Both the position numbers and the translations under genes were made by a program. From Utricularia gibba (lineage: Eukaryota > Streptophyta > Magnoliopsida > Lamiales > Lentibulariaceae), in the NCBI GenBank assembly GCA_002189035.1, contig NEEC01000007.1, positions 1,116,001 through 1,180,000 of the forward strand: DNA of 64,000 bases, read 5' to 3'. The notes under the pieces were generated by a model, which was not told the origin of the DNA, ran no database searches, and worked only from the letters and a program-made list of their open reading frames with translations. Numbering within the stretch: position 1 is the stretch's first letter; each line of letters begins with the position of its first letter. Below are positions 11,555 to 22,991 of this stretch, piece by piece.

Positions 11555-12092
11555 CTTTCTGAGCTCTTAAAGGGTAGCTACGAGAGAACTTGGCAAGACC
11601 CCTGAAACCAGTAATAAAAGATTCTTTTATCTTGCACACCGAAAGAAGAAGATAACGGAATTCAATACAGCATCACACCATAACCGCCACTAAACACAGG
11701 GAGAGGGAGGGAAGCACCTTAAAAGCCCTGGGAGAGAGAAACACGGCAGAGAGAATGAACTTCTGCAATCAAGAAGTATGGGCACGACTGAGCTGTTCGT
11801 ATGACGAGGCAAAGTTGAATTTCCGGGAGGTAGAGAATGTTGGGGAAGACGAAAGGGCAACAAAAACACGTCAGATCGTTTTCGTAGAGGCATTTTATAG
11901 TGGAATACCAAATATGGGCCTAGAAGCCCATTTTCATAGGCCCGTTATGAAGCCCATCGGTCACTTTTTCTTCAAAGATAAATATTTGTTCACTGCCAGC
12001 CAGCCAACTCAGAGCATTTAAGCCTCGTTAAAAGGACGGGCAACAACAAGTACACTCGATCATTTGGGATTGGAGCTTTTTCTCCTGCTCTA
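11555..12092. promoter_or_regulatory. Divergent promoter region, eIF3j / epoxide hydrolase
   Basis: 538 bp separate the two start codons and should hold both promoters and leaders. The eIF3j side contains purine-rich GAGAGAG stretches at about 11695-11760. Small ORFs here are not convincing genes. Confidence 0.45.
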
Positions 12093-13358
12093 ATGGAGGG
12101 CGCGATCGAGCACAAGTACGTCCAAGTGAATGGACTCAAGCTTCACGTTGCCGAAGTTGGCAGTGTCTCATCTCCGGCGGTGCTTTTCCTTCACGGCTTC
12201 CCGGAAATATGGTACTCTTGGCGCCACCAGATGATCGCCGTCGCCGCCGCCGGTTTCCGAGCAATCGCACCCGATTATAGAGGATACGGCCTGTCTGAGA
12301 TCCCGCAACATCCCGATAAGACCAGTTTCCTCGATATTATCTCTGACTTGGTTGCTCTTCTTGATGCTCTTAATCTACCCAAGGTCTTTTGCATTCAACT
12401 TCTGTTGTCCGATCTGTAGCTTGCAAAATGTTAGATTAGATTCTCGAGGTTATTATCGAATTGGGCAAGTTACTTCAGTTGAGCAACTTAATTATTCACT
12501 GCAGGCCTTTCTTGTGGGCAAAGATTTTGGGAGTTTCGTCGTGTCATTGTTCGCCCTTCTTCACCAGGAAAGAGTTTCAGGCTTCGTGACTTTAGGCATC
12601 CCTTTCATGCCGCCCCAACTTTTGGGAAGAGATTCCGATTTACCTGAAGGTTTCTACATCAAAAGATGGAAGGTACGTGAGTTTTTTTGGCCAACGCAAT
12701 GTTGGGAATCCTTTTGTTTAACGTGTGGTAAAACACTTCTAGTCGTTGTATGGCATTGTTCTGGACAGGGTTACAATCTATTTCTATCCAGCAAGCAATG
12801 CCTAATATTTGTACATAGCATCTTATCAACTTTTCCTGCAGGAGCCTGGACGCGCTGAAGCTGATTTCAGCCGGTTTGAGCCAAAAACCGTAGTCCGTAA
12901 AGTGTACATAATGTTCTCCAGGGAGGAAATGCCAATTGCTGGTTCAGAACAGGAGGTCATGGACTTGGTCCAGGCATCGGATCCCCTACCTCCTTGGTTT
13001 TCGGAGGAAGATCTCGCTGTATATGGGGATTTGTATACGAAATCCGGCTTCCAAACTGCTTTGCAAGTTCCTTACAGGTGCGTTTCACATCAATAGCATC
13101 ACCCTTGAAATCTCAAAGCCTTGCCTTGACACAACTACTCTATTCGTTAGGTCATTGCGTGTGGAGTTGAGTTCAGTGAATCCTGTGGTGAACCATCCTG
13201 CTCTGTTAGTTGTCGGGTTGAAGGATTATACGCTTAAGTTCCCTGGGATGGAGGAGTACATCAGGAGTGGAACTGTGAAATCATTTCTGCCCAATCTGGA
13301 GGTCATCTACTTACCACAAGGAACTCATTTTGTTCAAGAGCAATCCCTGATGAGGTAA
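12093..13358 (+). CDS. Soluble epoxide hydrolase-like alpha/beta hydrolase, frameshifted at the 3' end
   Basis: Cytosolic alpha/beta-fold hydrolase of the plant epoxide hydrolase family, which opens fatty-acid epoxides to diols. Four exons: 12093-12383, 12505-12672, 12842-13077 and 13151-13358. The oxyanion motif HGFPEIWYSW, the nucleophile Asp in VGKDFGS and the catalytic His in GTHFVQEQ are present, with the lid between them. As read, the protein ends EQSLMR at 300 aa. In the +1 frame the DNA continues PDEVNNLILNFLKKNI to a stop at 13396, which is the expected family C-terminus. One base therefore appears to be missing at about 13341-13348. The lost tail is about 17 residues and contains no catalytic residue. 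This may be an assembly error or a real truncation. Confidence 0.88.
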
Positions 13359-13560
13359 ATAATCTCATACTCAACTTTCTCAAGAAAAACATCTGACTGA
13401 TCACCCAAGCCTGTATTCTGTGTATCAGCACTGCACTTTCCAGGCTCTATATATGCCTGTCTTAATAATCATCTGTGACTGTGTTCATAGAACAGAGGGC
13501 TTCAGTTTGTGAACCAGCCAGATGTGAGATGACATTACATTTGCAGGCTCTATATATGCC

Positions 13561-14432
13561 TCATGGTGCCAGCTTTGATCCATCATATGAGAAAAGATGA
13601 AGGGCATTCCTGTAACTGAGATCAGCAAGTTCACTTTCTCCCATCTCCAATAGCCTCGCAACATAAGAAAGTATGAGATGAATGTTAGCAGGATGATTGA
13701 GGCTTTCTCCTCCGTTGGTAGCACTACTCGAGGAGTCATCACCGGGTTCCATTGCATCAGTAACCAAGAACAGGGAACATGAACTGAGAGACGATGGTTT
13801 CGCATCCGGGGCATCTGTCTCCAGCAGTATCCTTTCTGCAGGCACAGCCTTCAGCATTTTCTTGGCCTTACTCTCCTTCATCGACATAAGAAAACCAGAG
13901 AAGGAGAAGTAAGCACCAAGCTTATAGAACTCAGCAACCATCTCTGCTGAGCCAAGATAGGAATGCAACACCAGGCCATGCGGAAAAGGCCCTCAGACCT
14001 CAATATTTCAAGAAGATCACCAAATGCACGCACACAGTGTATGGATGCTGGTCTCTTCACTTCCTTGGCGAGGCGAAGCTGCAGGCGAAAAACTTCAACT
14101 TGCTCCGCGAAGTCTATTTGCTTCCCAGTAGAACCCTTGTCCAGTCCAATTTCTCCTACTGCAGCACAGGGCGTACGCATCAGCAAGTCCTTCAAAGTAG
14201 TCAACCAAAGAGAGGTTCTACTGGAAGTAAACCAGGGGTGAAGGCCGAAACTGGGAATAACACAGGGATAGCTATCGCTCATCTCCTTTACCAAATGCCA
14301 GTCCTTCTCAGAGACGCCGTTCACGGCGAAATGAGTGACGCCGGCATCGAGTGCCTCCTGGATAACCTTGGGAGCGATGCTCAGAATTCTGGGATCTTGA
14401 AGATGACAGTGAGAATCGAACAATCTGATCAT
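13561..14432 (-). CDS. TatD-type metal-dependent hydrolase, single-base frameshift
   Basis: Amidohydrolase-fold nuclease family. Residues 1-148 from the ATG at 14432 carry DSHCHLQD (metal ligands), the conserved EIGLD and IHCVRAFGDL. After about 13991 the frame changes. The rest of the protein, starting near LHSYLGSAEMV and including LLETDAPDA, is open in another frame to the stop at 13561. Inserting one base in the GAGGGCC stretch at about 13985-13995 would give GPFPHGLVLHSY, the family sequence, and a protein of about 290 aa. No splice sites would bridge the break. Convergent with the epoxide hydrolase; about 200 bp separate the stops. As written the gene is broken; both halves are otherwise well conserved. 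Confidence 0.85.
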
Positions 14433-14638
14433 CGTTTCAGTTATTTCTAGGGCCTGGTCTCCGATCTCCCAAGAACTTCACCAACTAAAATCCCCTCTTT
14501 CAGAAAAACAGATGGTGGCGAAGAAGCTGTACCACCGATTCCACGCACCCAGATTAACCTAATCCCCAAATAAAGCTGAATCAGACAAACCTTACTGGCA
14601 ATCAAATACTTCTCTGCTCCCAAGATTAAGACACACTA

Positions 14639-14646
14639 CCGCTTAG
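14639..14646. repeat. Target-site duplication, left copy
   Basis: CCGCTTAG directly before the MITE; identical to 15164-15171. Eight base pairs is the length made by hAT-superfamily transposases. Confidence 0.85.
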
Positions 14647-15163
14647 CAGTGTTTTAAAAACCAGGGTTCGACCCATGGTTGAACCCGGTTCGATCCGAAC
14701 CCATGTTTTGATGGATTGGATCCAACTGTATTCGTTACTTTTATTTTTTTTAATTTTTTATTACATATTTTATGATAATGGTTATGAATAAATATAAAAT
14801 ATGTTTTACACATTTGATATATATTTCAGAATAAATCTTAATAATTATATTTTATATATGTATTTATATTGATAGTAGAAAATAATTATTTATATTTAAA
14901 TTATACATTATTTGAATGAGATATGAAATGATAAATATAATTTTGATAAAACTTTTAATGTAATTGCATTAATTATTGAGAGATATATTTTTATTTTTTA
15001 ATTTTCAATATTTTGATATACTAAATTATGATTTTATAATTATATTCTAATATTTTGATAAATATAATTCAAAATTAATGAACCCGATTCAACCCATTTT
15101 AAAAACGGTTGAACCCAAAACCATTAAAGGGTTTAATGGGTTCAACCCGTCTTTAAAACACTG
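14647..15163. mobile_element. hAT-superfamily MITE (non-autonomous)
   Basis: 517-bp non-coding element. The left end begins CAGTGTTTTAAAAACC and the right end finishes CTTTAAAACACTG, giving terminal inverted repeats of about 12 bp that continue imperfectly. It is flanked by identical 8-bp direct repeats CCGCTTAG. Both subterminal regions carry several copies of GGTTSAACCC-like sequence in both orientations, possible transposase-binding sites. The interior (about 14730-15080) is very AT-rich and has no ORF. The intact target duplication and near-matching ends suggest a fairly young insertion. Confidence 0.88.
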
Positions 15164-15171
15164 CCGCTTAG
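15164..15171. repeat. Target-site duplication, right copy
   Basis: CCGCTTAG directly after the MITE; perfect match to 14639-14646. Confidence 0.85.
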
Positions 15172-15380
15172 ATTCTTCTCGGCACACAGGGCGAATACCG
15201 TACCGGATGAATGAGAGCGCACCCAGCGTAATCGGTACTCCGCTGAAATACTAGAAAAGGTATTTTCGGAGGGATATTTATTTAAAATGCATAAAATTCC
15301 ATGTTAATATATGATAGAGATATGTGCCGCTCTTGGCTCCGTGCTGAGTAGTTTGCAGCAGTAGCATCAAATGATATATT

Positions 15381-15404
15381 TACAGTTACAGTTACAGTTT
15401 CAGT
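15381..15404. repeat. Short TACAGT tandem repeat
   Basis: Three perfect TACAGT units followed by one TTCAGT variant. A small microsatellite between the MITE and the nuclease 3' end. Confidence 0.8.
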
Positions 15405-15710
15405 TTCACATGTGACCTGTGACTGGCTAGAGAAATCAATGCAAACAGACAAAGCAAGCATCCATGATCCAAGCCTTCAAATGATGCACTTCCTGAGGGC
15501 CTGGTGCAACTCTTGGCACCATTTGAGCCTTGCCCTGGTGAAGCCTTCACACCCCATGGCCACTTTCATTTCTCTGCAACTGACTTTTTTGTTTTGAAGG
15601 AAGCATTTTCGCTGCCCTTTTTACAAAGGAAAAAAACACAAGGAGACTGCGTGTTAACTTCCGGGGAGCTTGCTGCTTATGGTCAATGCCTTGGCTGGTT
15701 CAGGAGTCCT

Positions 15711-17844
15711 TCACTTTTTGGCAACTGACTTTTGATGGGAGAAGATGCGGTTGATCAAAGCTGCTAAGCGCACCCCACCTTGAGCAAGCCGTGTCTCAAC
15801 AATTGGCAGACGTGACAGAAAATAATCATCTAAGAAAGAGAGGAAACCAGCATGAAGCATCTGAAAGAATAACATGGAAAGCACATTGCAGACATGCCAT
15901 TTTTATGCATAGATAATGCACTGGATGTGCTTCCATCAAATCATTCAACCCATAAACTCATATGTTTTTTCATTTGACAAATGTCTCACTACCCAGTTTC
16001 TGTGTTGTTGAAGCATTCAACAAGAGTATCTATCTGGTTACCTCCCAAAGTGGTTCCAGGAGTGGCATTTCTGTAAGCAAATTTGCATGCTAAATCAATA
16101 CTCTCAGAAGCATATCTGCACATCAGTACACAATCAGCTAAAACAATCTGATCTGGTGAATACATTTTATATATTTGCTGTGGGTACACTTACGGATCTG
16201 GGCACACGCTGAAACTGCAATTTTTCCAGGATGCCATGTTTTCAATGAATGTATCCTGTTGAAGGGATGTGAGAAAATGTTCAGCCCTCACTGCATTTAG
16301 CATGAATGACATGCTACAAGCGTCATAAACAAATGTCTATGCTGCACTGCAAGCAACTGGCATACAGTGATGTTCCTTTGAATGGATTGAATCATTGTGG
16401 TGAGACTCGAATTGTAGAAAGTCTTAAGGGCGGTCTCAATGATCATGGTGTCCCACACCTGATAACGAATGTAAGCAGATGAGATACAACATGCGCAGGT
16501 CTCTATTCCCATTATGCAACCTGGGACTGCTTTCAGCAGTATGTAACGCCGAAAGCATGCCAACTAGAAATTTTAGACATGATGCTTACGTGATGCAGAT
16601 TAGTTTTCCTTCGATACCAACGAACTGATATCGTGTTCCCACCTTCATCATCTGTAAAGCCTACGTGCAATGGCTGGAAAACAACAGCATTTAGAGATAA
16701 AGTTCATAACTTTTGTATCACAGGTTGATTCAATGTATGGAATGTTGTGTGGAAAACACAGGAAAAATACAGTAAGACTTGTAACGATGATGATGAAAAG
16801 AGAAGGGACCTGGTGTACATCACCAATAAAATGTGACAGGAACATAAGAGCCTCGGTCAAGTTGTCTGTAATGAAAAGGGGTGAGCAAGTACTGCTCACT
16901 GCATCAAGAATACTGATAATCCAAATAGTTTATGCCTACATTCTGCTGATATTATTTCAGAATCATGATACTCCGGGAGAAGCTGCGTTGTGTAATTGTA
17001 TATTGCTCCAGTAACACATCTATCCTTATGCCCACCAGAGTCATGACAATCTCCTGCAACATTCATTTAAGTTGATTCATGCTAACAAAAACAGATGATG
17101 CTTATATGGTAAACACATTCTCCAATCATAACTAGCTCCAGGAAAATCCAAGAAAGCTGCATCATGAATTGTAATGAACCAATACAACTCTATCTGAGAT
17201 GATACATCCACAAATTTCCAAACCAGTGCAGTGTTAAAAGTAGTTAAAGACCGTACAAAGTCATCTACAAGAGTTTCAGCAATATAGGAGGAGGAATCCA
17301 AGATTACAAAAAAAAAAAAAAAAAGTACAGAAGAAAACAGCCCACTTACTGCAATACTTATAATTGCACCTGAAATCAGGTGTATCAACATAGTGAAGTG
17401 GCGCACTCCAGCGGTAGTGAGAATGCCTTCTAACATCATCCGCCCAAGAGCAGACAGCAGCTAGATCACCTTCAGCATGCTCCGGTAGTAAAGCTTTCAC
17501 CCCAGCCAAGCCCTCTTCTGTAAGATAACTCTGGAATGGTGCCCAAAAGTATGATGAAAATTTTCATCTCTTCACCGCATCAACCATCAACAGTCAAATG
17601 CCCAAAAAGTTTACATCCCACATGTCAAAATATGAATAAAACCAGATAAGAATTAACCCAAATCCATAGAAATGGCCACCAGTTCGCAGGCATACAATCT
17701 GGAGAAGAAAGACAAAAACTTAAGGGTTACCTCTGCAATTCTGCAAATAGCGAAGTGGCCGTCTGTTCCCCAAGCGAAAATTCTCGGAATGAAAAGGAGC
17801 AAAATGATAATTCTACCCATCGGCATAAGCATAGCAATACCCAT
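15711..17844 (-). CDS. S1/P1-type secreted endonuclease (ENDO4-like), probable one-base frameshift
   Basis: Zinc-dependent single-strand nuclease and 3'-nucleotidase of the plant ENDO/BFN family, secreted and used in senescence and nucleic-acid salvage. Nine exons run from the ATG at 17844 to the TGA at 15711. A signal peptide precedes the mature N-terminal Trp in WGTDGHF. Zinc ligands are visible in that motif, in RWSAPLHY, in SHFIGDVHQPLH and in HHVWD. Exon 7 (16255-16195) is 61 nt, where the flanking phases need 62. The family CPDPYASES is read as TGC CAG ATC, so one C seems missing near 16196-16204. The exon sum is 890 nt, one short of 297 codons. Without correction a stop follows in exon 8, removing about 60 residues. 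The frameshift rests on a single base. Confidence 0.85.
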
Positions 17845-18300
17845 ATCTGACCAAAAAAAGGGAATTATTCCTGTTCTGGAAGAATGAAGAAGGTAAACTA
17901 TCAAGCTGTGCGCTTTTTGACAGAGGGTTTATATTCTTACAAATCTGTCTGCGTCAGTAACAGAATATACTCCATGTTTTTTAATTTTACAGTAGCAGCC
18001 AAACGACGAATTGCAATCTCTGGCCAAAAAAAAAAATTGACGGAATTGGGGTTCATCAATCAAGCGACTGCAACATCTTCATCCTTCACTTCCCTGAGCT
18101 TCCGTATGGATTCCCCAGAAAATGGTTGAAATTTTTGAGTTTTGCACTATCATCTCCAAACGCCCAAAAGCGTCTTACGCGATTTTATTATTGTTGAAGG
18201 AATTGGGGTTCTTCAACAAGCTATCAGAGATTCACAGAATATTACATGATATTTAATTTAACATTCGCATCATCCACCCCAAGTGGAAGAAGCTGATTAA
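17845..18300. other. Intergenic: nuclease leader and SPHK 3' region
   Basis: 456 bp between two minus-strand genes. Contains the nuclease promoter and leader and the presumed SPHK 3' UTR. The stretch GGAATTGGGGTTC occurs twice (about 18042 and 18199); the second copy sits in the loop of a hairpin listed separately. Confidence 0.5.
18191..18219. repeat. Perfect 9-bp hairpin
   Basis: TTGTTGAAG and CTTCAACAA pair perfectly around an 11-nt loop. It lies about 80 bp past the SPHK stop on the minus strand, so probably in that gene's 3' UTR or at its end. Confidence 0.65.
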
Positions 18301-20760
18301 TCAGTCAGCCATGGGAGCAAATACTGTAGCCAAACCTTGATCCACGTTGATCATCACTTGGTCGTAACGCATAGGCGGCGGTGCGCCACCAACTTCCTTT
18401 ACGCTTGCCACAACCTCTCCATCTACATCTATGATCCCGCCCTCTCCATCACTGCTTCTCCCCGGCTGCAGAATCAAGCTCCTCACCTGCAAAAACATGG
18501 AGTATTCTTCTGTGTTCCACACATTCCGAATGCATGACCATGATGATCCCGGGTGGCGGGTTTTCTTGGTCAACATATACAACCTGGAGGCTCAAGCAAG
18601 CACATATGGCCTGCCTGCCCAAGGTTCGATCAACTAACCTTGAGGTACGAAACTTGTGGGGATTTTGTGTGGCCACCATCGTTCATTTGGGATAACAGCT
18701 TCAGCAATGACCACTTGGGACAATCCATGATCAATATCAGGTCCAGATAACCATCAGAAAACTGCACCACATTCACCAACCAAAGTGCATAACATCAGGC
18801 ATATTTTTTTGAGGGGGTCCTTTTCTAACTCTGCTGCAAGGTCGTGTTGCAACATATTCACTTATCTATGATACAAACCTGAGCATTAGGGGCAGCCATA
18901 GTACTTTCAGCTCCCCATGGAACATTATGAAGCCACACAGAAATGAAGGGTCCTTCCAACTTCCGCCATATTAAGCTCTTCAAATCAACCTCAGGACCCC
19001 AATAGCCATTTGTAGCATTTCTGGCACTGGATCTTGCATCACTTGCACTATGAACAGAAATTTGCTGTTCAAGATCTAAAGGCTCTCCGAAATCCTCATA
19101 ACTAGGAGCTGGAACAAATATAATGGACCCATCATACTTCCTAAGATTGAATATTCGCTCAACAGCCTGGGAAAACACATCCATCAGTATTCATGAAGTC
19201 AAGCACCACACCTATACATCTCGCTGAAAGCAAAAGGGTAACATTTCAGTGAACAAAAACTCACATAGAAGTCTAACCTAGCACTACCCATCCATCTGTA
19301 TTTCTCAGACTCGATGTCTATGTCGGCCACCAGGCCTGCATATTTCAATTACATTAAGAACTGGGCAGATTTTCTGGTTCAAATTACTTTACAAGGACAA
19401 GGAAGTATGATTTGGAGAACTCAATCGTACCCCAAGCCAACATGAGCATGCTAAAAAACTTGGTTTCCCCTTGAGATATTGTTGCCACGTCCAAGGAACA
19501 TTTTTTACCTGCCTTTTTTGAAGAACTAAGAAGCTGTCCTTGAAGTTAGAAAATTGTTTTAAAAAAAAAGAGAAAAATCCAAGTACCGCGAATAATAGAA
19601 ATGGTAGCATTGGATGCCGAGCAAGGTTCTCCAGCAGAATGTAGAAGTGACTTTGCAATGCCGTTTCCAGTTCCTATAATGTCAGCATGGCTCCTCATTC
19701 AAATCTGAATATCGATAGGATTAAGTTTCAAACGTCAAAGGAACCTGCTGGCACTATTCCAAGAGGAGTTTTGATTGCATTACACCAATCCTCCCTCTCA
19801 AGGAGTCCATTTAAAACCTTTCCAAAACCAAATATGTATCAGCCACAAAAACCCAATCATCATGATTTAATATAAATCCCCTGCTTAAGATACCCCACTA
19901 GACCATCTTTTGTTACGAATTCCAAAGAAAAGAATTAGTGAATAAGTCTTTATAGAAGATGCCTGCTAACTCTACAGCCATAAATCAACTGAACTGGAGC
20001 CACTTAACACAGCATCGGACCCCATGAAGTTCAAACCCAAATACATTTTTAGCCTCATTGAAAATCGCACCTCCACAAGAATTCCATCTCCACTAACACA
20101 AATGATGCCATCATACAAGGGAAGATTCAATGTCTGAACGTGTTTCTTCGCGTGAAGTCGGTTCTCGGTTTCTGGAGATATCAAAACTGAAAAAATTAAA
20201 ACAAATAACAACGAAGTTCACAATTCCCTAAGTCAATAAACACAAGTGCCATGCCCAACCTAGCTTCTCGACGTAAATATTAGCATCATCAAGCAAAGGC
20301 TTCACATCATTCAAGAATACTTTCGACGCTAACTTCTTCCCACCATACGGATTCACATACACGAATAATCTCTTCGGCCTTCCTGATCCACACAGCCCAG
20401 AACTCGTTTTTGTTACAAAACTAAGCCACTATGAAAAAATACCAAATTTTTACCAAGGGAGTCCAGAAACCCCTGAAGCCTATTAGTCCATGTGAGGTAA
20501 GAATCCGTCGATAAGCACTGGAAAGTGAAAGTCCTTCTGATCAGGTTGGATTTCGTAAGGAGGAAGCAAACTCCTGGCTCAGACTCAACAACAGCTCTAA
20601 TCTCGATCCTGGGCTCTTCGAACGAGAAGCCCAGAACTTGTTTATCAATGTCCAACCTCGATCCGGCGCAACGCAACTCGCCGGCGGTGGAAAGAGTAGC
20701 CGTTGTGATGCTGCCGTTGACCAGTACTTGATCGGAGAAAATGCCTTCCTCTGGTTCCAT
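18301..20760 (-). CDS. SPHK: Sphingosine kinase
   Basis: Phosphorylates long-chain bases such as sphingosine and phytosphingosine to signalling phosphates that act in ABA and stress responses. Ten exons (20760-20454, 20382-20260, 20171-20071, 19817-19745, 19673-19587, 19508-19431, 19335-19265, 19166-18879, 18761-18639, 18486-18301) total 1437 nt, 478 aa, all phases closing; from memory the Arabidopsis proteins are of similar length. The diacylglycerol-kinase catalytic motifs are clear: FVYVNPYGGKK, the nucleotide-binding SGDGILVEV, GIVPAGTGNGIAKSL and the lipid-kinase C4 region MLAWGLVADIDIESEKYRWMG. The N-terminal 100 residues form the plant-type leader domain. No frameshift was seen. Confidence 0.95.
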
Positions 20761-21589
20761 ACGCCTAAGAGAAATTATTCTCTTGAAGATTAGCCTCTTC
20801 TGTTCTCCAACGAAGTGTGTACAAAATTTAATACAATCTCCCAAACCAAGTTTTTTAGATAAGCTATGATTACTTAAATTTGTAATAAATAAAAAATTGA
20901 TATTAATATTTAAAATATGAAAACTTACTAATAAAATATTAGACAAAGATTTTATAGGAGTTATATAAGTGCTTTAATTTATTCAGTTGACAAAACATAA
21001 AAATGGAAACATTTAAAAAGTGTTCTATGTTGTTTTTGAGAATCTAATGATAAAAATAGAAATGACAAGGACAAATAATTATTTTAATATTTCTACTTCT
21101 GTCTCATTTTTAATTACATTCAAAATTATTTTTGTCGAAAAAATAAAAATAAAAATAGAAAACATTCCATATAAAGTTATTTTTTCCTAAAAATAGAAAT
21201 AAAAATGATAATCCTAACTCGTTGGGTTGGTGAATAGCTCTGTCGTTAGGGCTTCTGTGGCCCATGGTCAGAGACACCCTGCATCCGATGACGCCGGAGA
21301 TCTTACAAAAGCGGATGCTTGGCCTACGTAACATGAAGGTGGTGGGGATGTGCGTTCATCAAGACTCGTTATGAATGTGGAAAGCTTACATCTTCTTGAT
21401 GTGCATGTAAAGAACTCATACTAGCAGCAGCACAGATGGCTTTCTTTTTTTCTTGGGTTTTCAAAAACAGGTAAAAATGCTCATATTTATGCGGAGATGA
21501 CAAAAAGGTATGACTACCTACCTGGAGCAATCCCATGGCTATCAGATAAACGGCTTATTTTGAGCATTCAGGAGAAAGAATACTGAAGC
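20761..21589. other. Intergenic: SPHK promoter and PEX19 3' region
   Basis: 829 bp, AT-rich on the left (20820-21210). Contains the SPHK leader and promoter and the PEX19 3' UTR. No gene recognised; a 74-codon minus-strand ORF at 21110-21334 has low-complexity composition. Confidence 0.55.
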
Positions 21590-22991
21590 TTACATGATAC
21601 AGCAGTTTTCTTGCTGGGACTGTTGCTGCATTTCAGATGACCTGAAAACGAAAACAAGAAAGAATTATCCTCAGCTCCATCCTCTTTTCTCCTAATGCAA
21701 GAATTTAAAATGATGTCTTCACTCACAATTGTCCAAGGCTTGAAAGATCAAAATCAGGAGCAATTTCTTGCACAAGATCATTAGGTGGCTGACCGCATTC
21801 TTGCATTTTCTGCATCAGCTCTACAATCTTTGTGAAGTTATTCGGCTCCTTCTCGTAAACTTCATTTAGATCATTGATAAGCTCGTACTGATGACAGTAC
21901 TGTTCATACTCAACACCTGTTAGTTTATCTTTGTTCTGTTCTAACCATGCCGGGTATCGGTCAGCAATTTCTTTCATAGGTTCATGGAGGATTTCCTTGG
22001 ACAGGAGCTGTTGCATCATAGTCTCTACAATTGATTGCATATCCTGTGCACAAGAAGCTTGAATAATTACATCACTCAACAGATTGAGAGCTTGAAACAT
22101 TCAAGTACAGGGGTCATAAATGGGCTTTGTGATCAGTTTCATTGGGAGGTTAGAGGACTTGTGCAACTTCATAACAATGAATCAGTTGGGGAATTTTGCA
22201 TGAAACTCAAACCTACTAGAAAATTTCGGGTTTTGTCCTAAACTGAGTCTTAAGAGAACTAGACGTATAAAGAAATTATGGCGTGTAGTAGAAATTCAAA
22301 CAAACCTGTGAGCCAGCAATCTCTTCAAACTGCTTAACCCATTCGTTCAGCATAGCATCTTCAGATATATCATCCCCACCCTGTCTTGGCCCTGGAGCAG
22401 TCATTGACTCCAATTCCTTAACAGCTTCCTTAGTATGCTTCCTCAGCTTATCCAATGCCTCAGAAACATGTGAATCTGACATGGACGGTGGTACCTTTTG
22501 CTTGCCCCTTTTCTTGCTTTTCAAATCGGGCAAGCCAATTCCCAAGCCTTGAATATTTGCGCTCACTGCATGGTCCTTCAGCGAGGTTTCTGAAGCAGTG
22601 TGTTCTCCATGGTGTTCCTTCCTGGGCTCCAATATAACATAATGCAAGAAAAACATGGATGCATAAGAACGGCACCTCTGAAAACATGGATGCTTTTAAC
22701 AAAGCATCATCCTTTCCATACACAAATATTCCAAATTGATCACTGTTTAGCTCAAAATGATCGAAAAATAAACAAAAAAGAACAAAAAAAGTACCTTTTT
22801 TCCGAAGAAGTGAGGTTAAGGTTTTGAAAATCATCCAACGCACCTGAAGATTTTTGAGATATCAAACCATCCACCATATATGCCCCCTTTTGTTGTCTTT
22901 CACGTAAATAAAAAAATGAACAAGACAGAAATTACAAGCAGAATTGCATACTGTCAAGGAGCTGTTCTAAATCATCACTGTGGCTAGCCAT
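21590..22991 (-). CDS. PEX19: Peroxin 19, peroxisomal membrane protein chaperone and import receptor
   Basis: Cytosolic receptor that binds new peroxisomal membrane proteins and docks on PEX3. Five exons (22991-22952, 22843-22795, 22621-22306, 22043-21727, 21641-21590) total 774 nt, 257 aa, all phases closing. The N-terminal [19 protein letters not shown] is the PEX3-binding region. The helical C-terminal cargo domain includes PAWLEQNK and YEQY. The protein ends in the farnesylation CaaX box CCIM. Intron 2 uses the acceptor just before GAAGGAACAC, which is the one that keeps the frame. A likely 5' UTR intron has its donor near 23493 (CAG then GTGCGTAA on the minus strand). Divergent from MOR1. 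Confidence 0.95.

Larger units (their letters stand above)
14433..15710. other. Intergenic region with a MITE
   Basis: Lies between the TatD start and the stop of the S1/P1 nuclease. It holds the TatD 5' leader, the hAT-type MITE (14647-15163), a short TACAGT microsatellite and the presumed 3' UTR of the nuclease. Small ORFs at 15412-15728 look like chance. Confidence 0.6.

Noticed and set aside
14650-14700. tRNA-like GGTTCGA sequence
   Set aside because: No cloverleaf or matching acceptor arm; the sequence is the subterminal repeat of the MITE.
22306-22843. Apparent frameshift between PEX19 exons 2 and 3
   Set aside because: Using the acceptor six bases further in (CCCAG before GAAGG) closes the phase, so no indel is needed.
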